64,000 nt of DNA from the NCBI GenBank assembly GCA_014192545.1, contig BJHL01000001.1, positions 1-64,000 of the forward strand. Direction: 5' to 3'. A model generated the notes under the pieces. The model did not search any database, was not told where the DNA came from, and saw only the letters and a list, made by a program, of their open reading frames with translations. The first letter of the stretch is position 1. Every line of letters begins with the position of its first letter. Positions 1 to 8,250 of this stretch are shown here, in pieces. This DNA comes from Phycisphaerae bacterium (GTDB taxonomy: Bacteria > Planctomycetota > Phycisphaerae > Phycisphaerales > UBA1924). Both the position numbers and the translations under genes were made by a program.

Positions 1-280
1 CAGCAAGTGCAAATAACATGCACCCTGAATTCGGCACCTCGCGCCAGGTTTCACAAATGAAATCTCCCCGACCGCACGAACTCCAATCACTCGCCCCCTC
101 CCCCCATCACCTCCCCACCTCCCCACCCCTCATTTCATCACCTAACCGCTTGTTTTCCCACAATTTCCACCGCCCAGCCCCCACCCACGCCCGCCGCTTG
201 CTCCCCCCCGCCCCGCAACCTAGAATCAAGACTCACAACCCACTCATTCCCCGACCCCCGACCATTGGAGTCTGGCCCTC
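1..280. other. upstream region without a recognised gene
   Basis: This left edge of the window holds no convincing gene. The plus strand is very C-rich, with an imperfect CACCTCCCC-type tract around 95-140. It probably contains the promoter of the gene starting at 281, but I cannot point to a convincing -35/-10 pair. Confidence 0.4.
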
Positions 281-1219
281 ATGGCGCATGATCCGCTCGA
301 TATCGTCATTGGTAATACCGAAAACACTCGCCGCGACGCCGCTGCCGCCGCCAAGCACCTCGATGCCGCCAAGAAGGCCGAAGCTCAAAACGACCGCATC
401 GTTGCCGTCGCCGAACTGCGCAAAGCCGTCGCCGCTGATCCCATCTGCGCCGAAGCTCTCTTCAAGCTCGGCTTCCACCTCGACCTCATGGGCGAAGAAG
501 ACGAAGCCATCGCCCTCTACGAACGCTGCGTTGACGTCGCCCCCGCGCACATCAACGGCCTCATGAACCTCGCCGTCGCGTACGAAGATCAAGGCCACTA
601 CGGCAGCGCCGAACGCTGCCTCCGCCAAATCCTCGAAACCGCGCCCAACCACCTCCGCGCCCTTCTCTTCATGAAGGACGTGATGGCCAGCAAGGAAATG
701 GTCGTCGAAGAAGAGCAAGACCGCGACATCTTCAAGCGCAAGGCTTTGCTCGACACGCCCGTGACCGACTTCGAACTCTCCGTCCGCGCCCGCACCTGCC
801 TCAAGAAGATGAACATCCGCAGCCTGGGCGATCTGCTTCGCATCACCGAAGCCGAACTGCTCAGCTACAAAAACTTCGGCGAAACCAGCCTCACCGAAAT
901 CAAGAAGATGCTCACCGTCAAAGGCCTCAAGCTGGGCCAAGGCTTGGAAGATGCTCATCGCCAAGCCCGCCGTGCCCTGATGGATCAATACAAAGGCACC
1001 GGCAAAGAAACCACGCTGGCCAAAACCGTCAGCGACCTCAACCTCAGCGTCCGCGCCCGCAAGGCCCTCCAACTGCTCGGCATCCAAACCCTTGGCGACC
1101 TCGCCAGCCACACCGAAGCTGAACTGATGGGCATCAAAAACTTCGGCGCAACCAGCCTCAAAGAAATCCGCGAGAAACTCGTCGAAAACGGCCTCGAACT
1201 CCGCAAGCTCGATCCGTAA
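281..1219 (+). CDS. TPR protein with two C-terminal RNA polymerase alpha-CTD-like domains
   Basis: 312 aa, probably cytoplasmic. Residues about 20-140 are helical TPR-like pairs (for example LFKLGFHLDLMGEEDEAIAL and LMNLAVAYEDQGHYGSAERC). Two homologous helix-hairpin-helix modules follow, at about 156-218 and 248-308. Each has the pattern LSVRAR-L-LGDL-TEAEL-KNFG-SL-EI that is typical of the C-terminal domain of RNA polymerase subunit alpha. In RNA polymerase this fold binds UP-element DNA and activators; here it is detached from the alpha N-terminal domain. A role in DNA binding or transcription is inference. The ATG at 281 fits the start of the coding pattern. The gene converges with the PIN-TRAM gene and is followed by a hairpin and a terminator. 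Related TPR/alpha-CTD proteins are known from planctomycetes. Confidence 0.85.
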   Translation: MAHDPLDIVIGNTENTRRDAAAAAKHLDAAKKAEAQNDRIVAVAELRKAVAADPICAEALFKLGFHLDLMGEEDEAIALYERCVDVAPAHINGLMNLAVAYEDQGHYGSAERCLRQILETAPNHLRALLFMKDVMASKEMVVEEEQDRDIFKRKALLDTPVTDFELSVRARTCLKKMNIRSLGDLLRITEAELLSYKNFGETSLTEIKKMLTVKGLKLGQGLEDAHRQARRALMDQYKGTGKETTLAKTVSDLNLSVRARKALQLLGIQTLGDLASHTEAELMGIKNFGATSLKEIREKLVENGLELRKLDP

Positions 1220-1231
1220 AACACAAGAGCA

Positions 1232-1249
1232 CGAGGGCGCAAGCCCTCG
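1232..1249 (+). repeat. GNRA-capped CGAGGGC hairpin, copy 1
   Basis: Perfect 7-bp stem CGAGGGC/GCCCTCG closed by GCAA, just after the TPR/alpha-CTD gene. A near-identical hairpin with a GCGA loop follows rtcB at 62879, so this is a dispersed element and not a one-off. Confidence 0.7.
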
Positions 1250-1286
1250 AAACAAAAGTTCTTACTACAACCACAAATCACCCCGG

Positions 1287-1320
1287 GCCCGAACACCAAG
1301 TTCGGGCTCGCTTTGCTTTT
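1287..1320 (+). terminator. intrinsic terminator between convergent genes
   Basis: Stem GCCCGAAC/GTTCGGGC (1287-1294 with 1300-1307), 5-nt loop, followed by a T-rich tail (tcgctttgctttt). It lies between the converging TPR/alpha-CTD and PIN-TRAM genes. Confidence 0.65.
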
Positions 1321-1378
1321 GTGCCCACTGCATCTTCTCTTCGCAACGCCCCATCAATGTCCGCGTGCGAACGCAGCT

Positions 1379-2728
1379 TCACCGCCTCGGATTCCTCGGA
1401 GTCCCCGCCTTCATCGTCCGCGGCCCCTTCGGCGGAAACGGCCCCCGCCCCCCGCCACCCCCACTACCAGCCCCACCACTCACACCACCACCCTCACTCA
1501 CACTCTTGTCCCCACTCCCATCCTCCCCTCGTTCGCTCGTCCGCTCGCTCGCTTGTTCGCTCCCCGCCATCAGTTCCCCCGCCGCCGACTCGCCCACAAT
1601 CTCCCGCGCCCCTGCTTCTTCTTCCCCAATCCTCGCAAACACCAGCCGCCCCGCGCTCGTCTGCAAACTGCTCGACACCACCATCGTCACCACGTCACCC
1701 ACGCGATGCCCGCCATTCTCCGCCACCACCATCGTCCCATCGCCCAAATACCCCACGCCCTGCCCCGCCTGCTCGCCATGCTTGATCAGCTTCACCGTCA
1801 CCGGCTCACCAGGCACCAGACTCATCCGCGTCGCAATCGCCAGATCATTCAAATTCAGCACCGGCACGCTATGAATACTCGCAATCCGCGCCAGCGCAAC
1901 ATCCCCCGTCAAAATCATCGCATTCATCTCGCGCGCCAGTTCCACAAGCTGCGTATCCACGCCCTTGCCCGGCACCGCCTTGTCATCAATCGTCACATCC
2001 ACCATCGCAATGCGCTGCAACTTCGTAATCAAATCCAGCCCGCGCCGCCCGCGATTGCGCTTGGTCGCATCGCCGCTGTCGGCAAGCGTCTGCAACTCCG
2101 CCACCACAAACCTCGGAATAATCAAAGGCGACTGCACAAACCCCGTGCTCGCCACATCCGCAATCCGCCCATCAATCAGTGCCGACGTATCAACCAACAT
2201 GGGCCGCACACCGCGCAACTGCTTCGCAAATTCCACATACGGAATCACCAGCCGAAAATCATCCTGCGTCTGCAGAATCGTCACCACCGCCAAGTAGCTG
2301 AGTGAAATCCCAAAGACAATCTTGATGCTGTCAATGATCGGTGCCAGCTCTTTCTGCTGCGCCCCCTGATCCAACCAACTCTGCAACGTCAAATCCACCA
2401 GCCCGCTCATCGCCAGCGTCGCGAGCAAACCAATCAGCAGCCCAATCGCCACCGCCGACACCGTCGAAATCTTCTTGACAGGCGTCAACCGATCAATCCC
2501 CGACACCAGCGCGACAATCACCACCGACGCCACCAGCGGAATCCACCACAGCGTCATGCTCACCTGCGCACCACGCTGAATCGCGTTCACGATCGCCAAC
2601 GTCGTAAACGTCACCACCAAAATCGCAAACACAATCCGCACCACCCGAATGATGATCCCGCGCTGCCGCGCCGCCACCTCTGCCGGATGCAAATGCTGAG
2701 CCGAGTTTTTCTCATCAATGACTGACAT
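1379..2728 (-). CDS. PIN-TRAM membrane protein (YacL-like)
   Basis: 449 aa from the ATG at 2728; an upstream ATG would add 20 residues that look like non-coding leader. About four hydrophobic segments occupy residues 24-152. A PIN domain follows from about residue 176, with the acidic start LVDTSALIDGRIAD and a later TGDVALA motif. A C-terminal TRAM-like beta domain (VKLIKHGEQAGQGVGYLGDG) comes next. This is the architecture of YacL-type PIN/TRAM proteins. PIN domains are Mg-dependent ribonucleases and TRAM domains bind RNA, so a membrane-tethered RNase is the likely role. The last roughly 60 residues are Gly/Ser-rich low complexity and may be a lineage-specific tail. The gene ends next to a bidirectional-looking terminator. 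Confidence 0.88.
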   Translation of the reverse strand: MSVIDEKNSAQHLHPAEVAARQRGIIIRVVRIVFAILVVTFTTLAIVNAIQRGAQVSMTLWWIPLVASVVIVALVSGIDRLTPVKKISTVSAVAIGLLIGLLATLAMSGLVDLTLQSWLDQGAQQKELAPIIDSIKIVFGISLSYLAVVTILQTQDDFRLVIPYVEFAKQLRGVRPMLVDTSALIDGRIADVASTGFVQSPLIIPRFVVAELQTLADSGDATKRNRGRRGLDLITKLQRIAMVDVTIDDKAVPGKGVDTQLVELAREMNAMILTGDVALARIASIHSVPVLNLNDLAIATRMSLVPGEPVTVKLIKHGEQAGQGVGYLGDGTMVVAENGGHRVGDVVTMVVSSSLQTSAGRLVFARIGEEEAGAREIVGESAAGELMAGSEQASERTSERGEDGSGDKSVSEGGGVSGGAGSGGGGGRGPFPPKGPRTMKAGTPRNPRR

Positions 2729-2840
2729 ACACCCATTGTACGGAAATTCGCCAACCACAGATCGTCGACCCGCCCAATTGCCCACCAATCACGCAAAACC
2801 GCCCCCAAACACCCCATCACACCCCATTCTCGGCCCAACT

Positions 2841-2871
2841 TTGCACAAAGCCAAAGCCAAACGCCTATGCT
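2841..2871 (+). promoter_or_regulatory. probable promoter of the SRP RNA gene
   Basis: TTGCAC (2841-2846) and TATGCT (2866-2871) with a 19-bp spacer, ending 10 bp before the predicted SRP RNA 5' end. The spacing is longer than ideal, so confidence is moderate. Confidence 0.4.
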
Positions 2872-2881
2872 CCCTCCCCGT

Positions 2882-3004
2882 CGCGGAGGTTGACGGCCGG
2901 GCCCGGTGCACGGGCTGTGCCATGAACCTGGTCAGGGCTTGACCGCAGCAGCCATAAGTGGTCGCGGTCCGGTGCCGTCGGTGTCCTGGCCGTCAACCGC
3001 CGCG
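2882..3004 (+). ncRNA. ffs: signal recognition particle RNA (small bacterial type)
   Basis: About 123 nt. The ends form a long stem: GGTTGACGGCC near the 5' end pairs with GGCCGTCAACC near the 3' end, flanked by CGCGG/CCGCG. The apical Ffh-binding domain has the conserved strands GGTCAGG (2930-2936) and AGCAGCC (2948-2954) facing each other. This is the 4.5S-type SRP RNA that binds Ffh for co-translational targeting. The capping sequence between these strands is GCTTGACC-like and lacks the usual GGAA tetraloop. No Alu domain is visible. Confidence 0.9.
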
Positions 3005-3013
3005 ATTGGTTCC

Positions 3014-3050
3014 CGACGCCTGGCCTGAGGCTCTGCGAAGGCCCGGATGA
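3014..3050 (+). repeat. dispersed hairpin repeat, copy a
   Basis: CGACGCC, then stem CCTGGCCT/AGGCCCGG around a 12-nt loop (GAGGCTCTGCGA), then ATGA. It has the same architecture as copies at 5137, 11418, 51781 and 59416. Here the stem has GGCC where the other copies have GGACC/GGTCC, a compensating change that supports selection on pairing. Confidence 0.75.
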
Positions 3051-3141
3051 GCAACCGCCCCCTTCCTCATCGCGCCCGCTCCCAAGCCTCCAAACCTGCG
3101 ATAAACTTGCAATCCTCACTTCATCCTTCCAAGGAGTCCGC

Positions 3142-3327
3142 ATGTTCCTCCTCCTCGCCCAAGCCGCCACCGCAGCCCCCGCCGCAGCAGACGCCACGAA
3201 AGCAGCTCCCACCGACCCGCGATCCTTCCTCATCTGGCTCGTCATCGCACTCATCGTCAGCGCCATCACCCTCGCCATCTGGGCCATGACCCGCGCCCGC
3301 ACCCCCCTCGCCGGCGACGCCCACTGA
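3142..3327 (+). CDS. small single-pass membrane protein
   Basis: 61 aa. A ribosome-binding AAGGAG lies 7-12 bases before the ATG. The N-terminus is Ala-rich (LLAQAATAAPAAADA) and may be a cleavable signal. Residues about 30-50 (FLIWLVIALIVSAITLAIWA) form one transmembrane helix followed by an Arg-rich cytosolic end. I do not recognise a family. An intrinsic terminator 60 bp downstream makes this an independent short transcript located between the SRP RNA and flagellin genes. Confidence 0.6.
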   Translation: MFLLLAQAATAAPAAADATKAAPTDPRSFLIWLVIALIVSAITLAIWAMTRARTPLAGDAH

Positions 3328-3386
3328 CGCCGCATCAAATTCACTGCTCTCAGCAATACTCCGACAACTTGACCTTCACCCCACCA

Positions 3387-3420
3387 ACGCCCCTCGCACT
3401 CCACCGAGCGGGCGTTTTTC
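3387..3420 (+). terminator. intrinsic terminator
   Basis: Stem ACGCCC-CTCG pairs with CGAG-C-GGGCGT (one bulge), followed immediately by TTTTT. It ends the small membrane protein transcript ahead of flagellin. Confidence 0.75.
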
Positions 3421-3534
3421 GTTCCATTTCGCCCTCCCCACGCCTAAACGCGCACTTCTTGCTCGAAACTGACACCCATGTCCCAAGAACATGTCCGATA
3501 CTTCCACAATTATCTTGCCACTCACGCAAGTGAC

Positions 3535-3564
3535 CCCTCACAACCGTCGATTCCCTCACAACCG
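3535..3564 (+). promoter_or_regulatory. 12-bp direct repeat upstream of flagellin
   Basis: CCCTCACAACCG occurs twice, exactly (3535-3546 and 3553-3564), with an 18-bp period and 50 bp before the flagellin ATG. It may be a regulator-binding site. I did not find a convincing sigma28 or sigma54 promoter here. Confidence 0.4.
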
Positions 3565-3614
3565 GCATAAGCGGCAAAGGAAGCCGCGACGGAAAAAGTA
3601 GAAGGGATTCACAC

Positions 3615-5126
3615 ATGGCTCGTATCAACACAAACGTTCAGTCACTCGTTGCCCAGCGCGTGCTTGGCAGCAACAACGCCGGTCTGGGTCAGGCACTCGA
3701 ACGCCTGAGCACGGGCCTGCGTATCAACCGCGGAGCTGACGACCCCGCTGGCCTCATCGCCAGCGAGAACCTCCGCTCCGAACAGAAGGCCCTGGGCCAA
3801 GCAGTCGCTAACGCCGACCGCGCCGACCAAGTCCTCAACATCGCCGAAGGCGGCCTGCAGGAAGTCAGCAGCCTCCTCCTCGAACTGCAAGGCCTCCTGA
3901 CTGCCAGCGCCAGCGAAGCTGGTCTGAGCAAAGAAGAGAAGGACGCCAACCAGCTCCAAATCGACTCCATCCTTCAATCCGTTGATCGCATCGCTGGTGC
4001 CACCAACTTCCAAGGCATCAAACTCCTCAACGGCAACTTCGACTTCACCACCAGCGGCATCAACACCGCCGCCATCAGTGACATCCGCGTCAACGCCGCC
4101 AAGTTCAGTGGCAACTCCCAAAGCGTCAACGTCGTCGTCACCCAATCGGCACGCACCGCTGCAACCTTCCTCTCGTTGGGCTCGACCAACCTCGACCTCT
4201 CTAGCGCAACCGCCCAGTTCACCATCGAACTCGGCGGCAAACAAGGCTCCCGCGAATTCACCTTCGCTTCAGGCACCAGCCTTGACAGCATCGCCGCCGC
4301 CATCAATCAATTCACTGATGTCACCGGCATCCAAGCCTCTTATGCAGGCGGCGCCGCAACCGGTATCACCCTCCAATCGCTCGAATACGGCGATGACGAA
4401 TTCATCTCCATCAAAACCTCCAGCACCGGGAACATCGATCCCAACACCAGCGGCATCTACACACGCCCCGCTGGTGCTGCAACCTTCACCAACCAACTCG
4501 CCGAATTCAGCGGCACCCTAAACCCCATACGCACCACAGGCCAAGACGTCCAAGGAACCATCAACGGCGTCCAAGCCAGCGGTACCGGAAAAAATCTCCG
4601 CCTCGCTACCGACTTCCTCGATGTCCAAGTCGAACTCACCGCCGCCGCAGGCTCTGCCCTCGGAAGCGCCGACACCTTCGACATTCTGGGAGGCGGCGCA
4701 AGTTTCCAACTCGCCAGCAAAGCCGACATCAGCGGCCAAGTCTCCATCGGCATCCAAGATGTCGCCGTCCGCAAGTTGGGCAATAGCACGCTGGGTTACC
4801 TCAGCAGCCTCGCCAACGGCAAAGCCAACAACGTCGTTGATGGCAGCGTGACCGACGCCCAAAAAGTCGTCGCCGAAGCCGTCAAACAAGTCTCCAGCCT
4901 CCGCGGTCGCATCGGCGCCTTCCAAAAGAACGTCGTCGGCGCAACCATCCGCAGCCTGGGTGTCAACATCGAAAACACAGCGGCTGCACAAAGCGTCATC
5001 CGCGATGCCGACTTCGCCGCCGAAACTGCCAGCCTCACTCGCTGGCAGACGCTCGTCTCCTCCGCCACCAACATCCTGGGCCTCGCCAACCAGCAGCCCC
5101 AAAGCGCCCTCCAGTTGTTAGGCTAA
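3615..5126 (+). CDS. fliC: flagellin
   Basis: 503 aa. The N-terminus (MARINTNVQSLVAQRVL) and the following LERLSTGLRINRGADDPAGL are classic D0/D1 flagellin sequence. The C-terminus has the matching conserved helix (RDADFAAETASLTRWQ) and ends in a hydrophobic LQLLG. Residues about 170-400 form the variable, surface-exposed Thr/Ser/Ala-rich D2/D3 region. The start is preceded by GAAGGGA. It polymerises into the flagellar filament. No other flagellar gene is in the window, so it is a stand-alone filament locus. A direct repeat lies upstream and a dispersed hairpin repeat lies just after the stop. Confidence 0.96.
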   Translation: MARINTNVQSLVAQRVLGSNNAGLGQALERLSTGLRINRGADDPAGLIASENLRSEQKALGQAVANADRADQVLNIAEGGLQEVSSLLLELQGLLTASASEAGLSKEEKDANQLQIDSILQSVDRIAGATNFQGIKLLNGNFDFTTSGINTAAISDIRVNAAKFSGNSQSVNVVVTQSARTAATFLSLGSTNLDLSSATAQFTIELGGKQGSREFTFASGTSLDSIAAAINQFTDVTGIQASYAGGAATGITLQSLEYGDDEFISIKTSSTGNIDPNTSGIYTRPAGAATFTNQLAEFSGTLNPIRTTGQDVQGTINGVQASGTGKNLRLATDFLDVQVELTAAAGSALGSADTFDILGGGASFQLASKADISGQVSIGIQDVAVRKLGNSTLGYLSSLANGKANNVVDGSVTDAQKVVAEAVKQVSSLRGRIGAFQKNVVGATIRSLGVNIENTAAAQSVIRDADFAAETASLTRWQTLVSSATNILGLANQQPQSALQLLG

Positions 5127-5136
5127 ACCCCCAACG

Positions 5137-5164
5137 CCGGACCTGAGGCTTTGCGAAGGTCCGG
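5137..5164 (+). repeat. dispersed hairpin repeat, copy b
   Basis: Perfect 8-bp stem CCGGACCT/AGGTCCGG with loop GAGGCTTTGCGA, 10 bp after the flagellin stop. There is no T-run, so it is a repeat element and not a typical terminator, although it could stabilise the mRNA 3' end. Confidence 0.8.
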
Positions 5165-5218
5165 ATGAACCTACCAAAATCTACCCTCACCAAATCTGTT
5201 ATCCGGAAAATAGAGAGA

Positions 5219-5278
5219 GGGGGCCGCGGCGAAAGTCGCGCCCCCGTCAGGAACCCATGTGGGCGGTGCGTCACCGCC
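5219..5278 (+). other. two strong hairpins upstream of xerD
   Basis: The first is GGGGGC-(C)-GCG pairing with CGCG-CCCCC (5219-5245). The second is a perfect GGCGGTG/CACCGCC hairpin with a 3-nt loop (5262-5278). They lie 40-100 bp before the recombinase start and could be a leader or attenuator structure. The function is unknown. Confidence 0.4.
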
Positions 5279-5318
5279 TGATTCCTGCGAACCACGCGGT
5301 GTTGCCGATACTTCGGCG

Positions 5319-6425
5319 ATGCCGCGTGTTCGTTTGCGCAATCAGCCTCCCGCCACCCAGCCTGCCAAACCAGGCCGCGAAAAACCACGCACACCAATCG
5401 AAGTCGCCGCACCCGAACCACCATCAACCACCGCACCCAAACCCGATTCCAATCTCCGCCTCCCCCCGCCGCCCTTCGCCGCCGACCACGCCGCCTTCCT
5501 CTCCTTCCTCCGCATCGAGTGCGGGCTCTTGCCCAACTCTCTCGACGCCTACGGCCGCGACGCCGCACAACTCATGTGGTCCCTGCACGAAGCAGGCCTC
5601 ACGTCACTCGCGCAGGCCCAGCCGCGCACACTCTCGCTTCACCTCACCACGCTCAAAACCCAACGCCACCTCGACGGCGCGAGTGTCATCCGTCACCTCG
5701 CCACCATCCGCGTCCTCTTTCGCTGGGCCTGCGCCACCGATCGCTGCCAGCTCGACCCCACCACCATCCTCGACCGCCCCACGCGCTGGAAAAAACTCCC
5801 CGACGTCCTCTCGCCCGCGCAAGTGAGCAAACTCCTCGCCGCCGCCGCACAAGTTCCCGCCAAACAATCCGCAACACCCATCCACCTGCGCGACCGTGCG
5901 CTCCTCGAACTCCTCTACGCCAGCGGCCTGCGCGCCAGCGAAGTCTGCTCTATCGCCCTGACCGACATCCATCCCACCATCGGCGTCGTCCGCGTCACCG
6001 GCAAAGGCAACAAACAACGCCTCGTCCCCATGGGCGAGCCCGCCAAGCAAGCCATCAACGATTACATCACCAACTGCCGCCCCAAACTCGACAAACTCGA
6101 CGGCCGCAGCCAAGGCGCGCTGCTGCTCTCTAGCACAGGCCGCCCCCTCGAACGCGTCCGCGTCTGGCAACTCGTGCAGCACTACGCCAAAGCCGCCGGC
6201 CTCAAGGTCTACCCCCACATGCTCCGCCACAGCTTCGCAACGCACCTGCTCATAGGCGGAGCCGACCTCCGCGTCGTCCAAGAAATGCTGGGCCACGCCG
6301 ACATCGCAACAACCCAAATCTACACCCACGTCGACCGCACCCGCCTCAAACAGGTCCACAAACAATTCCACCCGAGAGAACGCAAAGCCCCCAATCCAAT
6401 TCCCCCCGGTGGAACAGACCTTTAG
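5319..6425 (+). CDS. xerD: tyrosine site-specific recombinase (XerC/XerD family)
   Basis: 368 aa from the ATG at 5319; an earlier in-frame ATG at 5259 would place the start inside a hairpin. Residues 1-55 are Pro/Arg-rich and unusual for the family. A core-binding SAM-like domain spans about 55-145 and the catalytic domain about 160-365. Catalytic residues are visible: Arg in ASGLRASEV, Lys in TGKGNKQR, His-Arg in HMLRHSFATH, His in LGHADIATTQIYTH, and the Tyr nucleophile in the same segment. Xer recombinases resolve chromosome dimers at dif with a partner. The partner and a dif site were not found here. Whether it is XerC or XerD cannot be settled from sequence alone. Confidence 0.9.
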   Translation: MPRVRLRNQPPATQPAKPGREKPRTPIEVAAPEPPSTTAPKPDSNLRLPPPPFAADHAAFLSFLRIECGLLPNSLDAYGRDAAQLMWSLHEAGLTSLAQAQPRTLSLHLTTLKTQRHLDGASVIRHLATIRVLFRWACATDRCQLDPTTILDRPTRWKKLPDVLSPAQVSKLLAAAAQVPAKQSATPIHLRDRALLELLYASGLRASEVCSIALTDIHPTIGVVRVTGKGNKQRLVPMGEPAKQAINDYITNCRPKLDKLDGRSQGALLLSSTGRPLERVRVWQLVQHYAKAAGLKVYPHMLRHSFATHLLIGGADLRVVQEMLGHADIATTQIYTHVDRTRLKQVHKQFHPRERKAPNPIPPGGTDL

Positions 6426-6430
6426 CCTGT

Positions 6431-6475
6431 TCCCACTCGATGCCTCGATGCCCAATGCCTCGATGCCTTCTTCCC
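6431..6475. repeat. short tandem tract (CGATGCC / CAATGCC)
   Basis: Imperfect head-to-tail copies of a heptamer (CGATGCC, CCAATGC, CTCGATGCC) after the xerD stop. It belongs to the class of short tandem intergenic tracts seen at 14670, 31965, 37601, 39403 and 46293. Confidence 0.5.
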
Positions 6476-6603
6476 CTCTCCTACCGATACGCAAACACAC
6501 CTCCGCCCACGTCGCGTCGCACGCACAGCCATCGCATTCGCGAACTCCCGATCAGCAGGTGGCATCACCCTCTCCCTGTGACATCACGTGCCATCACGCT
6601 GGC

Positions 6604-6853
6604 GTAGCCTGATGCCGCGCGGTCGCAGCGGCGAAGCCGCGCTCGTCTGTTGCCAGAGGCGCCAGCCTCTGGACAGCGCCTCAGGCAAGTACACCGCCCC
6701 GGCAGGGGCGGGCGAGAAGTGGATCAAAGCACGCCCGCCCCTGCCGGGGCGAACTTGATTTGAGCCCTGTGTCCAGAGGCTACCGCCTCTGGCAACATCC
6801 GCGCGCCGCTCTGCGGCGAAAAGCGGCGAGCCGCTCTGAAGCGAAACGCCAAG
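6604..6853. repeat. nested inverted-repeat block (BIME/MITE-like)
   Basis: Two hairpins with the same stem CCAGAGGC/GCCTCTGG lie at 6653-6672 and 6773-6792, in inverted orientation (TTGCCAGAGGC against GCCTCTGGCAAC). Between them a perfect 19-bp inverted repeat (6696-6714 with 6732-6750) flanks a 17-bp centre. Further GCGGC/GCCGC hairpins lie outside. The whole can fold into one large cruciform. No coding sequence is seen in 6426-6963, so this block is the main content of that interval. Confidence 0.75.
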
Positions 6854-6963
6854 CGCGAAACCGACAAGCAAGCTCCCGCGTGAGGCGGGCGGCGACACCC
6901 CGCGAGCGTTGTGCCATGCCTTTCATTTATCGCTTTTCGCTTTTCACTTTTCACTTTATCGCT

Positions 6964-7698
6964 TTACTCACGCCCCGCCTGCGGCACATCCCGATATACA
7001 AACTCCACCGCCCCCCCGCGCACCTCAACCTCACTCACCGAAACCGTCTGCACACCCTTGCGACTCATCATCACACTGATATGCGTCGCATGCGGCCACT
7101 GATGCTCATGAAACGCGCGCTGCGCCGCAACTGCATCCGCTTCACCCAGCATCTTCGCAAACAAATCCGCCCGCACGCGCACCAGCGAATCACCCAGCCC
7201 CGAACTCGCAAAACACACCGGCGGCGTGACGAATTCTCGCACATCAAGCCGCTGCATGTCCCATCGCATTTCGAGCACGCGCGCCGCCTCGCCGCCGTCC
7301 ACCGCAATCAACCGAAACGGCCCGTAATGCTCAAGTTCGCTTCGCGCCAACGCCGCCGCGGCCTCCTCGCATCGCTCATGCGCCAGCAGTTGCGGAATGA
7401 TCTCGCCACGCGAGCGCAGGTTCGTGCCGTCCGCGCGCTTGCGCATTTGCATCGGCACGCCCGGCGAAGTTTCCAAGTTGTAATTCAGCAGCGTCAGCAG
7501 CAAGCCGCGTTCATTTGCGCCGAGCCATGTGCCCCCGCCTGTCGGATCGGTGGGCCACATTGCTTGCATGACTTTGCCGTCGCCGCGCAGCAACTTGCGC
7601 CACGCGGGCGGCGTTGCCTGCTCGCGCAGCACGCTTTCGTCGCGATTCACCATCACGCGAAAGCCGCCAGGCACGGAAATGACAGAGACGGTGCACAC
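6964..7698 (-). CDS. NRDE family protein (TANGO2-like)
   Basis: 244 aa. It begins MCTVSVI and continues with VMVNRDES, the diagnostic Cys-2 and NRDE motif. A GGTWLGANERGLLLTLLNY segment follows, typical of the N-terminal part of this family. The fold is related to N-terminal-nucleophile hydrolases with Cys2 as the potential nucleophile. Eukaryotic TANGO2 is linked to heme and lipid homeostasis; the bacterial role is not defined. The start lies 9 bp after the DinB-like gene stop on the same strand, so the two are probably co-transcribed. Confidence 0.85.
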   Translation of the reverse strand: MCTVSVISVPGGFRVMVNRDESVLREQATPPAWRKLLRGDGKVMQAMWPTDPTGGGTWLGANERGLLLTLLNYNLETSPGVPMQMRKRADGTNLRSRGEIIPQLLAHERCEEAAAALARSELEHYGPFRLIAVDGGEAARVLEMRWDMQRLDVREFVTPPVCFASSGLGDSLVRVRADLFAKMLGEADAVAAQRAFHEHQWPHATHISVMMSRKGVQTVSVSEVEVRGGAVEFVYRDVPQAGRE

Positions 7699-7707
7699 TC
7701 GCGATGT

Positions 7708-8250
7708 TCAGCGGCGCGTTGACAACTCGTGATTGATCGTGCTCGGAGCTTTGCCGAACGTGGGCGACACATCAACGCCAAATTCGCCGGCGATTGCTCG
7801 CATCATGGCCTGATGGTGTACGCCGTGATGGGTCGCAAATGCAAGCTCGCGGCCAATCGTCGTGCTAAGCGTGGCGCAAGAACCATCGCCCGCGACCATG
7901 ACGCGCACGCGAATGGGCGAAGCATCGCCCAGGTGCTTCATTTCGACAATTGTGCTGCGCAGTTTGCTCAGCGTCTTGAGTGCGTGCGCGCGATCGTTTT
8001 CCATCGGCACATCGCGCAGGCGATTGTCGTAATCAACTGCTTGCGTTGTTCCAACACCTGCGAAGATGGCGTGATAGTGATCAACCACGTGCCGCATGTG
8101 TTTGCCAACGGTACCGCCTGGCAGCACGGTGCTTTCGCTGGTGTAGACCACATCGGGCAGTTCATGCACGAAGGCTTCGCACTGTTGCAGCAGCGCGTCT
8201 GCCGCGTGGAGTACGTGTGTCCAGTCCGAGTGCGTGGGTTGGTTTGTCAT
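7708..8250 (-). CDS. DinB-like four-helix-bundle protein
   Basis: 180 aa from the ATG at 8250. It contains the spaced histidines of the DinB/YfiT metal site: H in KHMRHVVDHYHAIF, and HHGVHHQAMM near the C-terminus, with a helical body. DinB-like proteins include thiol transferases and many of unknown function. It is the first gene of a likely two-gene unit with the NRDE protein. An ATG 57 bp further upstream is in frame, but the added residues do not resemble the family. Confidence 0.75.
   Translation of the reverse strand: MTNQPTHSDWTHVLHAADALLQQCEAFVHELPDVVYTSESTVLPGGTVGKHMRHVVDHYHAIFAGVGTTQAVDYDNRLRDVPMENDRAHALKTLSKLRSTIVEMKHLGDASPIRVRVMVAGDGSCATLSTTIGRELAFATHHGVHHQAMMRAIAGEFGVDVSPTFGKAPSTINHELSTRR

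Noticed and set aside
3420..3614. sigma28 or sigma54 promoter for flagellin
   Set aside because: CCGATA occurs at 3494-3499 but without a TAAA at the right distance; CGCAC..TTGC has a 3-bp spacer and not 5.
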